From: Actinomycetes bacterium
Lineage (GTDB): Bacteria > Actinomycetota > Actinomycetes > Mycobacteriales > Mycobacteriaceae
Assembly: GCA_023416315.1 (NCBI GenBank)
Contig: JAEZIA010000141.1
Span: 1-10,183, forward strand
DNA length: 10,183 nt
Direction of reading: 5' to 3'
How positions within the stretch are numbered: the stretch's first letter is position 1; each line of letters starts with the position of its first letter. Below the pieces are notes generated by a model. The model made no database searches and was not told the DNA's origin. It saw only the letters and a list, made by a program, of their open reading frames with translations. Shown here piece after piece: positions 1 to 6,086 of the stretch. The translations under genes and the position numbers were made by a program.

Positions 1-181
1 CCACGTCCGCGAAGCCCGACGTCGACAGCGGGGCCGCTGGCGGCGGGTTCGTTGGTGCGGTGGTCGCGGTGGTCGGAGCGGGTGGCGCCGCGGAGGTCTG
101 GGTGTTTTGCCGCGTCGTCGTCCCACACGCCGCCAGCATCAGTGCTGCGACTCCTACCGCGGCGATCCGTGCCCGCCTCAC
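1..181 (-). CDS. Lipoprotein, N-terminal part (runs off left edge)
   Basis: Reading the minus strand from a GTG at 181-179 gives 60 residues open to the window edge, so no stop is seen. The N-terminus is a classic lipoprotein signal: Arg at 2, 3 and 5, a hydrophobic Ala/Val/Leu stretch at 6-18, and the lipobox L16-A17-A18-C19 followed by Gly and three Thr. The mature protein then has a Thr/Ala/Pro-rich linker (about residues 26-52), typical of mycobacterial lipoproteins in which a flexible spacer separates the lipidated Cys from a folded domain. It should be exported, cleaved before C19 and anchored in the outer leaflet of the cytoplasmic membrane. The start is well fixed: an in-frame TAG lies four codons upstream, and the only later Met (residue 15) would destroy the signal. 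Only a weak G-rich ribosome site precedes it. The functional domain lies outside the window, so no substrate or role can be given. Confidence 0.8.
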   Translation of the reverse strand, partial: MRRARIAAVGVAALMLAACGTTTRQNTQTSAAPPAPTTATTAPTNPPPAAPLSTSGFADV

Positions 182-302
182 CCCGGCGGACTACCCACGC
201 CCGCGCGGACCCAACCGTACGAGACCCCGGGCGATTCGGCGGTGGTCAGCGCCGCGCGCAGGCACTGTACGCACGCACAGCTTCGCGGGCGCCGAGTTAC
301 GG

Positions 303-376
303 TGCCCCCAGTCGGACTCGAACCGACACTGTGCGGATTTTAAGTCCGCTGCCTCTGCCAATTGGGCTATGGGGGC
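303..376 (-). tRNA. tRNA-Leu (anticodon UAA), short variable loop
   Basis: The minus strand folds into a full cloverleaf of 74 nt. It has a perfect 7-bp acceptor stem (GCCCCCA with TGGGGGC, 370-376 and 304-310), a 3-bp D stem with GG in the loop, and a perfect 5-bp anticodon stem (GCGGA/TCCGC) around the loop CTTAAAA. It also has a perfect 5-bp T stem with loop TTCGAGT. T33 fixes the anticodon as TAA (complement of 340-342), which reads UUA, so the amino acid is Leu. The discriminator base is A (303), as LeuRS expects. CC follows, then G, so the CCA end is only partly encoded. The variable region is only ACAGT (328-332), whereas Leu tRNAs are normally class II with a long variable arm. The tRNA identity itself is secure. 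The amino-acid assignment rests on the anticodon and A73. Confidence 0.93.
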
Positions 377-413
377 GTGGAGGCGCCGGGACAACCGGCC
401 CCTCGACCATCGA

Positions 414-423
414 ACCCTACGAT
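414..423. promoter_or_regulatory. Possible overlapping divergent -10 boxes (tRNA and GNAT gene)
   Basis: TAGGGT on the minus strand (419-414) and TACGAT on the plus strand (418-423) both fit the actinobacterial TANNNT -10 pattern and share the self-complementary TA at 418-419. The first would start a tRNA precursor about 30 nt upstream of the tRNA. The second would start the acetyltransferase mRNA about 75 nt before its GTG. No clear -35 box is seen on either side. The 182-505 stretch holds no protein gene, and I see nothing in it besides the tRNA and these boxes. Confidence 0.25.
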
Positions 424-505
424 GCACGCCTACCGCGGCGACACCGCGCACGCCGCCCGCCAAAAATCACTGGCCCGCCACCACCTGATCCCGGAGAATG
501 CGCCG

Positions 506-1333
506 GTGACCAGCACTCCCCTGTTCTGCGGCACCGACCTGGCCGCGCGCATCGAAGCCGCCGAGGCCCAGTTCATCGTCGCCGCGACCGAGGCAGCCTG
601 CGAACGCACAGACACCCTGACGATGCCGGTGTCCGGCGGCTACGCGTGCTTCGCCGGGGCGAACTCACCGATGAACAAGGTCGTGGGGCTGGGTTTCCAG
701 GGGGTGCCCGGCGCCGACGCGTGGAACGACGTCGAGCGGGCCTACGCCGAGCGCGGCGCGCCCGTCACCGTCGAGCTCTCCAGCCTCGCCGACCCTGGGA
801 TCGCCACCACCCTGTCGCAGCGCGGTTACCAGCTCGTCGGATTCGAGAATGTGCTGGGCCGCAGACTCGACGTGCACACGCCGCAGACCCGAGGCGCGAT
901 CGCGGTGCGCGCGTGCCGGACTGACGAAATCGATGCGTGGGTCGACGCCGTCGTCGATGGCTTCGCCCATCCCGATGGCGTGGGAGTGACCGCCCACGAG
1001 GACTTCCCCCGCGACGTCGTCGACCACGCCATGCGCGACACCCAGACGGCCGGCGCCACCGCCTACCTCGCGCTGTGCGGTGCAACGATCGCCGGCGGCG
1101 GCAGCATGCGCCTCACCGCCGGCATCGCCCAGCTCAACGGTGCCGCCACCGTCCCGTCGTACCGACGTCGCGGCGTGCAAGCCGCCCTCTTGGCGACGAG
1201 GCTGGCGGATGCCGCCGCCGCGGGATGCGACGTCGCCGTCGTCACCACCGCACCCGGCTCAACCTCGCAAAAGAACGTGCAGCGCAGCGGGTTTCACCTG
1301 CTTTATGCCCGCGCAGTGCTCACGAAGGGCTGA
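506..1333 (+). CDS. GNAT-family N-acetyltransferase-like protein
   Basis: This 275-residue protein starts at GTG 506, nine bases after a GGAG (493-496). The open frame continues upstream into the tRNA gene, so that longer start is rejected. The C-terminal half (about 132-275) has the GNAT fold signature: a strand ending in A-T-V-P at 213-217, then the acetyl-CoA pyrophosphate loop R220-R221-R222-G223-V224-Q225 followed by a helix of alternating Ala/Leu. Near the end, Q255-K256-N257-V258 and S261-G262-F263 match the usual motif B (N..s.rlGF). The N-terminal 130 residues look like a degenerate partner domain, as in double-GNAT proteins of about this length. It would transfer an acetyl group from acetyl-CoA to an unknown amine in the cytosol. 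Neighbours give no clue to substrate: a divergent tRNA and a convergent dctA. Family assignment is good, but specificity is unknown. Confidence 0.85.
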   Translation: MTSTPLFCGTDLAARIEAAEAQFIVAATEAACERTDTLTMPVSGGYACFAGANSPMNKVVGLGFQGVPGADAWNDVERAYAERGAPVTVELSSLADPGIATTLSQRGYQLVGFENVLGRRLDVHTPQTRGAIAVRACRTDEIDAWVDAVVDGFAHPDGVGVTAHEDFPRDVVDHAMRDTQTAGATAYLALCGATIAGGGSMRLTAGIAQLNGAATVPSYRRRGVQAALLATRLADAAAAGCDVAVVTTAPGSTSQKNVQRSGFHLLYARAVLTKG

Positions 1334-1341
1334 CCACAGCA

Positions 1342-1376
1342 CGACACCCCGGGCGAAGGGGTTGCCCGGGGCGTCG
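1342..1376. terminator. Bidirectional hairpin terminator between GNAT gene and dctA
   Basis: CCCCGGGC (1347-1354) pairs with GCCCGGGG (1364-1371) around a 9-nt loop. After one A·C mismatch, four more pairs (1342-1345 with 1373-1376) extend the stem. It starts 9 bases after the GNAT stop and ends 10 bases before the dctA stop, so it can serve both converging transcripts. There is no U tract on either side, as is common for high-GC actinobacterial terminators. Confidence 0.65.
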
Positions 1377-1386
1377 CGAGCTCGAA

Positions 1387-2763
1387 TCAGGCAGGCACTG
1401 CTTCCTTCTGCGGCGAAGGCGCGTGGTCGGCGTCGAGCATGGTCACCTCGTCGAACGGGTCGCGTCCCGACAACACGTTGTCGACCTTCTCGGAGTCCAC
1501 CGTCTTAGTCCACGAACCGACCAGTAGGGTGGCCACCGCGTTGCCGGAGAAGTTCGTCACCGCACGCGCCTCGGACATGAACCGGTCGATCCCCACGATC
1601 AACCCGACCCCGTCGAGCAGCTCCGGCCGATGCGCCTGCAGGCCGCCTGCCAGCGTCGCCAGCCCGGCACCGCTGACCCCGGCCGCGCCTTTGGACGCCA
1701 CGATCATGAACACCAGCAGACCGATCTGCTCGCCCACCGACAGCGGGTCGCCCAATGCGTCGGCAATGAACAGCGAGGCCATCGTCAAGTAGATCGCCGT
1801 CCCGTCCAGATTGAACGAATATCCGGTCGGCACAACAACACCCACCGTGCTCTGCTGCACACCCAGGTGCTCCATCTTGGCGATCAGCCGCGGCAGCGCC
1901 GACTCCGACGACGACGTTGCGAAGATCAGCAGATACTCGCGCGCCAGGTAGCGCACCAGCCGGAAGATCGACACCCCCGCGACCGCGCGCAGCAGCACAC
2001 CGAGCACCCCGAACACGAACACCACACACGTCAGGTAGAAGCCGAGCATCAGCACCATCAAGTTGGTCACCGCACTCCACCCGGTCTGGCCCACCACATT
2101 GGCCATCGCTCCGAAGGCACCAATCGGGGCCAGCCACAACACCATTGCCAGGATCTTGAAGACCAGCCGCTGCAGATGCTCCACGCCGCGCAGGATGGGC
2201 TCACCCTTCTCGCCCATCGCCTGGATCGCGAAGCCCACCAGCAGCGCGACGAAAAGTCCTTGCAGCACATTGCCATCCGTCAACGACGAGAACAGCGACG
2301 TCGGAATGATGTGCTGGATGAACTCGATCAAGCCACCGGACTCGTGGGCTTGCTCGGCCAGCTGCGCACCCTTGCCTGCCGTCGACTCCGACAGCTTCAG
2401 GCTGCTACCCGGATGCAGCATATTGCCCACCAGCAGACCGATGCCGAGCGCGATCGTCGACATCACCAGGAAGTAGCCGAAGGCCAGGCCGCCGACCTTA
2501 CCTACGGTGGCGGCCTTGCGGACCGACCCGATGCCCAACACGATCGTGCAGAAGATGACCGGAACGATCATCATCTTGATGAGCGCGACGAACATCGTCC
2601 CCAGCACGCCGACGTCCTTGCCCACCGCCGGCGCCAGCAGGCCGACGACGACACCGCCGACGACCGCGGCGATCACCGCCAGGTACAGCCAGTGCGTGCG
2701 ATCCCGCCGCTTGGGCGGCGCGGGTTTGTCGTCGCCGCTGGGACGGTCCACAACCGTGGTCAT
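1387..2763 (-). CDS. dctA: C4-dicarboxylate symporter DctA (DAACS family)
   Basis: This 458-residue inner-membrane protein is of the dicarboxylate/amino acid:cation symporter family, expected to import succinate, fumarate and malate with protons or sodium. Hydrophobic segments start near residue 25. The family marks are in order: a serine-rich hairpin S284-S285-S286-E287 followed by A-L-P, the N318-L-D-G-T322 motif after P312-T-G-Y, a second hairpin S358-K-G..G-V-S-G (358-365), and the substrate/cation site D393-R394..R400 with T403-N404 and N408. The D-R-F-M-S-E-A-R run is the one I know from DctA rather than from glutamate carriers. N318-L-D-G-T has Leu where many members have Met. The start is ATG 2763, seven bases after GGAAGGAA (2778-2771). 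A TTG 13 codons upstream lacks such a site. The gene is divergent from the dicarboxylate sensor kinase and probably under its control. Confidence 0.93.
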   Translation of the reverse strand: MTTVVDRPSGDDKPAPPKRRDRTHWLYLAVIAAVVGGVVVGLLAPAVGKDVGVLGTMFVALIKMMIVPVIFCTIVLGIGSVRKAATVGKVGGLAFGYFLVMSTIALGIGLLVGNMLHPGSSLKLSESTAGKGAQLAEQAHESGGLIEFIQHIIPTSLFSSLTDGNVLQGLFVALLVGFAIQAMGEKGEPILRGVEHLQRLVFKILAMVLWLAPIGAFGAMANVVGQTGWSAVTNLMVLMLGFYLTCVVFVFGVLGVLLRAVAGVSIFRLVRYLAREYLLIFATSSSESALPRLIAKMEHLGVQQSTVGVVVPTGYSFNLDGTAIYLTMASLFIADALGDPLSVGEQIGLLVFMIVASKGAAGVSGAGLATLAGGLQAHRPELLDGVGLIVGIDRFMSEARAVTNFSGNAVATLLVGSWTKTVDSEKVDNVLSGRDPFDEVTMLDADHAPSPQKEAVPA

Positions 2764-2770
2764 GATCGGT

Positions 2771-2778
2771 TTCCTTCC
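2771..2778 (-). promoter_or_regulatory. Ribosome binding site that fixes the dctA start
   Basis: GGAAGGAA on the minus strand lies seven bases before ATG 2763. It supports this start over the upstream in-frame TTG at 2802. Confidence 0.7.
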
Positions 2779-2818
2779 GGTGGGGCAGCAGTGGGTCTGC
2801 AAGGATGGTTTACCCCCA

Positions 2819-2834
2819 CGTGACCCACGTCACG
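2819..2834. promoter_or_regulatory. CRP/cAMP-like operator in the dctA-kinase gap
   Basis: CGTGA-CCCACG-TCACG fits the CRP-family pattern TGTGA-N6-TCACA with the inner GTGA-N6-TCAC perfect, differing only at the outermost bases. Mycobacterial CRP sites commonly carry C/G at those outer positions. The site's centre is 63 bp from the dctA ATG and 44 bp from the kinase GTG, so it could act on either promoter. Known: E. coli dctA is CRP-dependent. Inferred: the same logic applies here. No strong -10 box could be assigned for dctA, so activation and repression cannot be told apart. Confidence 0.6.
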
Positions 2835-2870
2835 CTTTAGTTCATTACGTTCACACCGCGGAGGTGAGCA

Positions 2871-4403
2871 GTGCCCGCACTCCCCCGCTCCCTGGCCGGC
2901 CAGGCGTTCGCACTGCAAGCCGCGGTGATCGTCCTGGTGGTGGTCGCCGGGAGCGCGCTCGCTCTGCTCGACGCCAAACGACACGGCGACGAAGCCGCCC
3001 GCCAGCAGGTCACCGCCATCGCCGTCGCGCTGGCCGACGCTCCCTCGACAGCCAATGCCATCGAAACCGGCAATGCCGCACAGGTTCTGCAGCCAGTGAC
3101 CGAGGCCGTCCGCACCAGCACCGACATCGCCTTCATCACGATCATGGCGCCCGACCGGACCCGCTTTACCCACACCAATCCCGACCAGATCGGCCAGAAG
3201 TACATCGGCACCATCGACCCGGCACTGCGCGGCGAAACCTACACCGAGGTCTACACCGGCACTCTCGGGCCTTCGGTGCGCACGATCGCGCCGGTCCGCA
3301 ACGCCAACGGGCAAGTCATCGGGCTGGTCGCCGCCGGCATCACCACCGAAAGCCTGGCCGCGCGCTGGCGTGCGCAGTGGCCGATGATCGTCGGCGTCGG
3401 GCTCGGTGCGCTGGCGTTGTCCTTTGTCGGCATCTGGGCGATCCGCCGGCGCATGCTGCACCAGACCCACGGCCTGGCACCCGACGAACTTCGGGTGATG
3501 TACGACCATCACGACGCCATCCTGCACTCGGTGTCCGAGGGCCTGATCGTGTTGGACCGCACGGGTGTGGTCCTGGCCAACGACGAAGCCCGACGCCTGC
3601 TGGCGCTGCCCGCCGGCCCCATCACCCGCGCCGATCTTCCAGAGTTCCTGCGCGGCAACGACCCCGGCGTCCGTGACGAGGTCCGCCTCACCGACGAACG
3701 GGTGCTGGTGGTCAACCGCTCCCAAGTCAGCGCCTCGGACACCGAAGTGGTCACCATCCGCGATCGCACTGAATTACAAGGCGCCCTCGGTGAATTGAGC
3801 TCACTGCAGGGGTTCACCGAGTCACTGCGCGCCCAGGCCCACGAGTCGGCCAACAAGCTGCACACCGTGATCACGCTCGTTGAGATGGGTCGCCCCGATG
3901 AAGCGGTCAAGTTCGCCACCCAGGAACTGACGCTGTCCCAGCAGCTCGTCGACCGGGTGTCCGACGCCGTCGGAGAACCCGCTCTCGTGGCGCTGCTGCT
4001 CGGCAAGACCGCCGAGGCCGACGAGCGTGGCATCGAGCTGACCATCACCGAGGAGACCCGGCTACCGGCCGACCCGCTGTTGAGCCCGCAGGAGATGGTC
4101 ACCGTGCTGGGCAACCTGATCGACAACGCGATGGACGCCTGCGACCGCGACAACCCGTGGGTCGAGGTCACCGTCAACCAGGGCGCCGAGGGGCTGCACA
4201 TCCAGGTCGCCGACAGCGGTCCCGGCATGGACCCCGCCACCTTTGAGCGCGCCATGCAGCGCGGCTATTCGACGAAGTCCGGCAGCGACGCCGGCCACCA
4301 AGGCCTCGGGCTGGCTTTGGTCGCGCAAATCGTCCACCGCCACGGCGGCACCCTGAGCGCCGACGTCACCTACGGCTCGGTGGTGACGGTGACCATCTCA
4401 TGA
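2871..4403 (+). CDS. CitA/DcuS-type sensor histidine kinase (C4-dicarboxylate sensor)
   Basis: This 510-residue membrane kinase starts at GTG 2871, six bases after GGAGG (2860-2864). Layout: TM1 about 12-33, an extracytoplasmic PDC/Cache sensor about 34-167, TM2 about 170-191, a PAS domain about 205-298, then the kinase core. The sensor carries R98, H101 and R137, with the sequence T-H-T-N-P after R98 and G-T-L-G-P-S before R137. In spacing and context these match the dicarboxylate-binding Arg, His and Arg of E. coli DcuS. The phosphoacceptor is H324 (A-H-E-S-A-N-K-L-H), the N box N415-L-I-D-N-A-M-D-A, G1 box D448-S-G-P-G-M, and G2 box G478-L-G-L. It should autophosphorylate on C4-dicarboxylate (or citrate) binding and pass phosphate to the next gene product, overlapped by 4 bp. 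The position next to dctA favours a dicarboxylate over citrate. Leu302 is encoded by TTA, the only such codon I found in the window's genes. Confidence 0.93.
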   Translation: MPALPRSLAGQAFALQAAVIVLVVVAGSALALLDAKRHGDEAARQQVTAIAVALADAPSTANAIETGNAAQVLQPVTEAVRTSTDIAFITIMAPDRTRFTHTNPDQIGQKYIGTIDPALRGETYTEVYTGTLGPSVRTIAPVRNANGQVIGLVAAGITTESLAARWRAQWPMIVGVGLGALALSFVGIWAIRRRMLHQTHGLAPDELRVMYDHHDAILHSVSEGLIVLDRTGVVLANDEARRLLALPAGPITRADLPEFLRGNDPGVRDEVRLTDERVLVVNRSQVSASDTEVVTIRDRTELQGALGELSSLQGFTESLRAQAHESANKLHTVITLVEMGRPDEAVKFATQELTLSQQLVDRVSDAVGEPALVALLLGKTAEADERGIELTITEETRLPADPLLSPQEMVTVLGNLIDNAMDACDRDNPWVEVTVNQGAEGLHIQVADSGPGMDPATFERAMQRGYSTKSGSDAGHQGLGLALVAQIVHRHGGTLSADVTYGSVVTVTIS

Positions 4404-5077
4404 TCACCGTGCTGATCGTCGAAGACGAACCCCTGATCGCGGAAGCGCACCGTACGTATCTTGCTCGGCTGCAAGGCTTTACCGTCGTCGGCGTCGCCAA
4501 TACCGCACGTGACGCGATGCGGATCGCCGCCGAAGCCGACGCCCCTGTCGATCTGGTGCTGCTCGACATCGGCCTGCCCGACGCCAGCGGGATCGCACTG
4601 GCCTCCGCGCTGTCGGGGCTGCGGCCGGCACCCGACATCATCGCGATCACCTCTGAACGCGACCTGGAGATGGTCCGCGCCGCCGTCGCCCACGGCGCCC
4701 TGGCCTACCTGCTCAAGCCGTTCACGTTCGCGGCGTTCCGCGACCGCCTCGAGCGCTACCGCCGCTATCGCGAAGCCCTGCCTGCCGGCACCGAAGCGGC
4801 CAGCCAGGCCGAGGTCGACCGAGCACTGGCCGAACTGCGAATCACCGATAAATCGACGGCCCCCAAGGGTGCGGCGCCGGGCACCACCGACGAGATCGCC
4901 CGCGCGGTGCGCGACCGCGCCGACGGGCTGACCGCCGACGAAGCCGCCAAACTCGTCGGGGTCTCCCGGGTAACCGCCTGGCGCTACCTGGAACGCCTCG
5001 CCGACGACGGCACCGTCACCCGGGTGACCGTTTACGGCAAGACCGGGCGGCCGAGCACCCGCTACCAGTGGCGTTAG
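4400..5077 (+). CDS. CitB/DcuR-type response regulator
   Basis: This 225-residue cytosolic regulator begins at ATG 4400, inside the kinase stop (ATGA overlap), so its translation is probably coupled to that of the kinase. The receiver domain (1-120) has the acidic pocket E8-D9-E10, phosphoacceptor D56 (L-L-D-I-G-L-P), switch T84-S85 and K106 (L-K-P-F). After a helical linker comes a C-terminal winged helix-turn-helix (about 165-225), with L177-T-A-D-E-A-A-K-L-V-G-V-S-R-V-T as the helix-turn-helix and a basic wing ending G-R-P-S-T-R-Y. This is the receiver-plus-HTH arrangement of the CitB/DcuR family, not the OmpR or NarL types. The likely target is the dctA promoter in the divergent gap. The gene ends at TAG 5075-5077, immediately before a long hairpin. 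Confidence 0.93.
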   Translation: MITVLIVEDEPLIAEAHRTYLARLQGFTVVGVANTARDAMRIAAEADAPVDLVLLDIGLPDASGIALASALSGLRPAPDIIAITSERDLEMVRAAVAHGALAYLLKPFTFAAFRDRLERYRRYREALPAGTEAASQAEVDRALAELRITDKSTAPKGAAPGTTDEIARAVRDRADGLTADEAAKLVGVSRVTAWRYLERLADDGTVTRVTVYGKTGRPSTRYQWR

Positions 5078-5078
5078 T

Positions 5079-5140
5079 CATCGAGTCAGACCACAGAGCG
5101 AAGTCTCGCGCGGAAAAGCGATCTGTGTTCTGACTCGATG
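5079..5140. terminator. Long hairpin, bidirectional terminator or palindromic repeat
   Basis: CATCGAGTCAGA (5079-5090) pairs perfectly with TCTGACTCGATG (5129-5140). After one C·T mismatch, CACAGA (5092-5097) pairs with TCTGTG (5122-5127), and TCGC (5106-5109) can pair with GCGA (5118-5121). The element fills all but three bases of the gap between the stop codons of the regulator (5077) and the convergent SDR gene (5143). A terminator for both is the simplest role. It is longer and less GC-rich than usual, and so may be a dispersed repeat. Confidence 0.7.
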
Positions 5141-5142
5141 CG

Positions 5143-5976
5143 CTAGTCGTCGAAGTCCGTCGACACCGACAGCTCATGCCACGCCTGCTGTTCGGCGGCA
5201 ACGGCATTCAGCTTGTCGGCGACCGCGGCGAACGCGTCGGTGCCCAGCTGGACCCGCAGCGGCGGATGCGCGGCCGACGCGAGCTCCAGGATCGCCGCCA
5301 CCGCCTTCACCGGGTCGCCCGGTTGATTGTGATTGGCGGCCGCCGCATGTTCGCGCACCGCGCCTGCGGTCGCGGCGTAGTCCTCGATGACGCCATCTTC
5401 AGTGTGCAGGCTGGACGCATCAAGGAAGTCGGTCCGGAAGTAGCCGGGCTCGACGATGGTCACTGAAATCCCCAGCGGCCCAACCTCGTCGGCCAGTGCC
5501 TCGGAGATGCCCTCGAGCGCGAACTTGGTCGAGCAGTAGATCCCCCACCCCGCCGAGCTGCGGAAGCCGCCGATCGACGACAGATTGATGATGTGCCCCG
5601 ACCGTTGCGCCCGCAGCACCGGCAACACCGCGCGTAGCACGTTGAGCACACCGAACACATTCGCGTCGTACACCCCGCGTACGGCCGCGTCGCCGGCTTC
5701 CTCGACCGCCGACAGCAGACCGCGCCCGGCGTTGTTGACTACGACATCGATCCGGCCGAACCGCTCGACCGCCGCAGCAACCGCCGCCGACGCCGCGCGC
5801 TCGTCGGTCACATCGAGCGCGACCGCGAGCAGCTGATCGCCGGCCTCCGGGAACTGTGCGACGACGCTGCGTGGGTCACGCGCGGTCGCCACCACCTGAT
5901 GGCCGGCGGCCAGCGCCTGGCCGACGATTTCCGCCCCGAACCCCCGCGACGCCCCGGTCACAAACCACACGCTCAT
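5143..5976 (-). CDS. Short-chain dehydrogenase/reductase (SDR, classical type)
   Basis: This 277-residue NAD(P)-dependent oxidoreductase is of the classical SDR family, probably cytosolic. The Rossmann dinucleotide loop T7-G-A-S-R-G-F-G14 is followed by R33 in T-A-R-D, which tends to favour NADPH. Further marks are D55-V, N81-N-A-G84, structural N106, catalytic S134 (in L-S-S), Y147 and K151 (Y-C-S-T-K), and P177-G178 after the active site. The C-terminal extension of about 90 residues is longer than in the shortest SDRs and usually closes the substrate pocket. The start at ATG 5976 puts the first strand M-S-V-W-F-V directly at the N-terminus. An upstream GTG at 6033 would add 19 unlikely residues and run up to the operator. 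The ribosome site is weak. The gene is divergent from mmsA. Substrate unknown: a role in branched-chain catabolism is possible only by position. Confidence 0.9.
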   Translation of the reverse strand: MSVWFVTGASRGFGAEIVGQALAAGHQVVATARDPRSVVAQFPEAGDQLLAVALDVTDERAASAAVAAAVERFGRIDVVVNNAGRGLLSAVEEAGDAAVRGVYDANVFGVLNVLRAVLPVLRAQRSGHIINLSSIGGFRSSAGWGIYCSTKFALEGISEALADEVGPLGISVTIVEPGYFRTDFLDASSLHTEDGVIEDYAATAGAVREHAAAANHNQPGDPVKAVAAILELASAAHPPLRVQLGTDAFAAVADKLNAVAAEQQAWHELSVSTDFDD

Positions 5977-6038
5977 GGCCGGTATCCAACTACATCCGGC
6001 CAGCTCACGCAGGACTCTTGCGATCCCCGTCACAGCGT

Positions 6039-6056
6039 TACTAGGATGTCCTAGTA
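6039..6056. promoter_or_regulatory. Perfect 18-bp palindromic operator upstream of mmsA
   Basis: TACTAGGA-TG-TCCTAGTA is an uninterrupted inverted repeat with 8-bp arms and a 2-bp centre, lying 31 bp before the mmsA ATG and 63 bp before the SDR ATG. Its AT-rich ends stand out from the GC-rich surroundings. Size and symmetry suit a dimeric repressor such as a TetR- or MarR-family protein. It overlaps the probable -10 box of mmsA, so binding should block transcription. The regulator cannot be named from the sequence; the MarR gene at 9654-10175 is one candidate. Confidence 0.72.
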
Positions 6057-6057
6057 T
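6052..6057 (+). promoter_or_regulatory. Probable -10 box of the mmsA-fadE9-mmsB operon
   Basis: TAGTAT fits TANNNT and would place the transcript start near 6064, about 23 nt before the mmsA ATG. It lies in the right arm of the palindrome. No clear -35 element is seen 16-18 bp upstream. Confidence 0.45.
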
Positions 6058-6086
6058 TCAGCCGCCGGGTCAGCCAAGGGGCAGTC

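Noticed and set aside
362..505. N-terminal extension of the GNAT frame
   Set aside because: It starts inside the tRNA gene, and its residues look like translated non-coding DNA. GTG 506 has a good ribosome site.
52..924. Long open frame on the plus strand across the lipoprotein, tRNA and GNAT regions
   Set aside because: It crosses the tRNA, is extremely Arg/Pro-rich, shows no domain, and is antisense to the lipoprotein start and out of frame with the GNAT gene.
2764..2802. TTG-initiated 13-residue extension of DctA
   Set aside because: It has no ribosome site. The ATG at 2763 has GGAAGGAA at the right distance.
1630..2823. 397-residue plus-strand frame opposite dctA
   Set aside because: It is rich in His/Arg/Gln with no domain, and is the mirror frame of a clear membrane transporter.
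2760..3725. 321-residue minus-strand frame opposite the sensor kinase
   Set aside because: It is Gly/Asp/His-rich with no family features and is a shadow of the kinase frame, whose motifs are unmistakable.
5977..6033. GTG-initiated extension of the SDR protein
   Set aside because: It adds residues before the first Rossmann strand that the family does not have, and reaches into the regulatory region.
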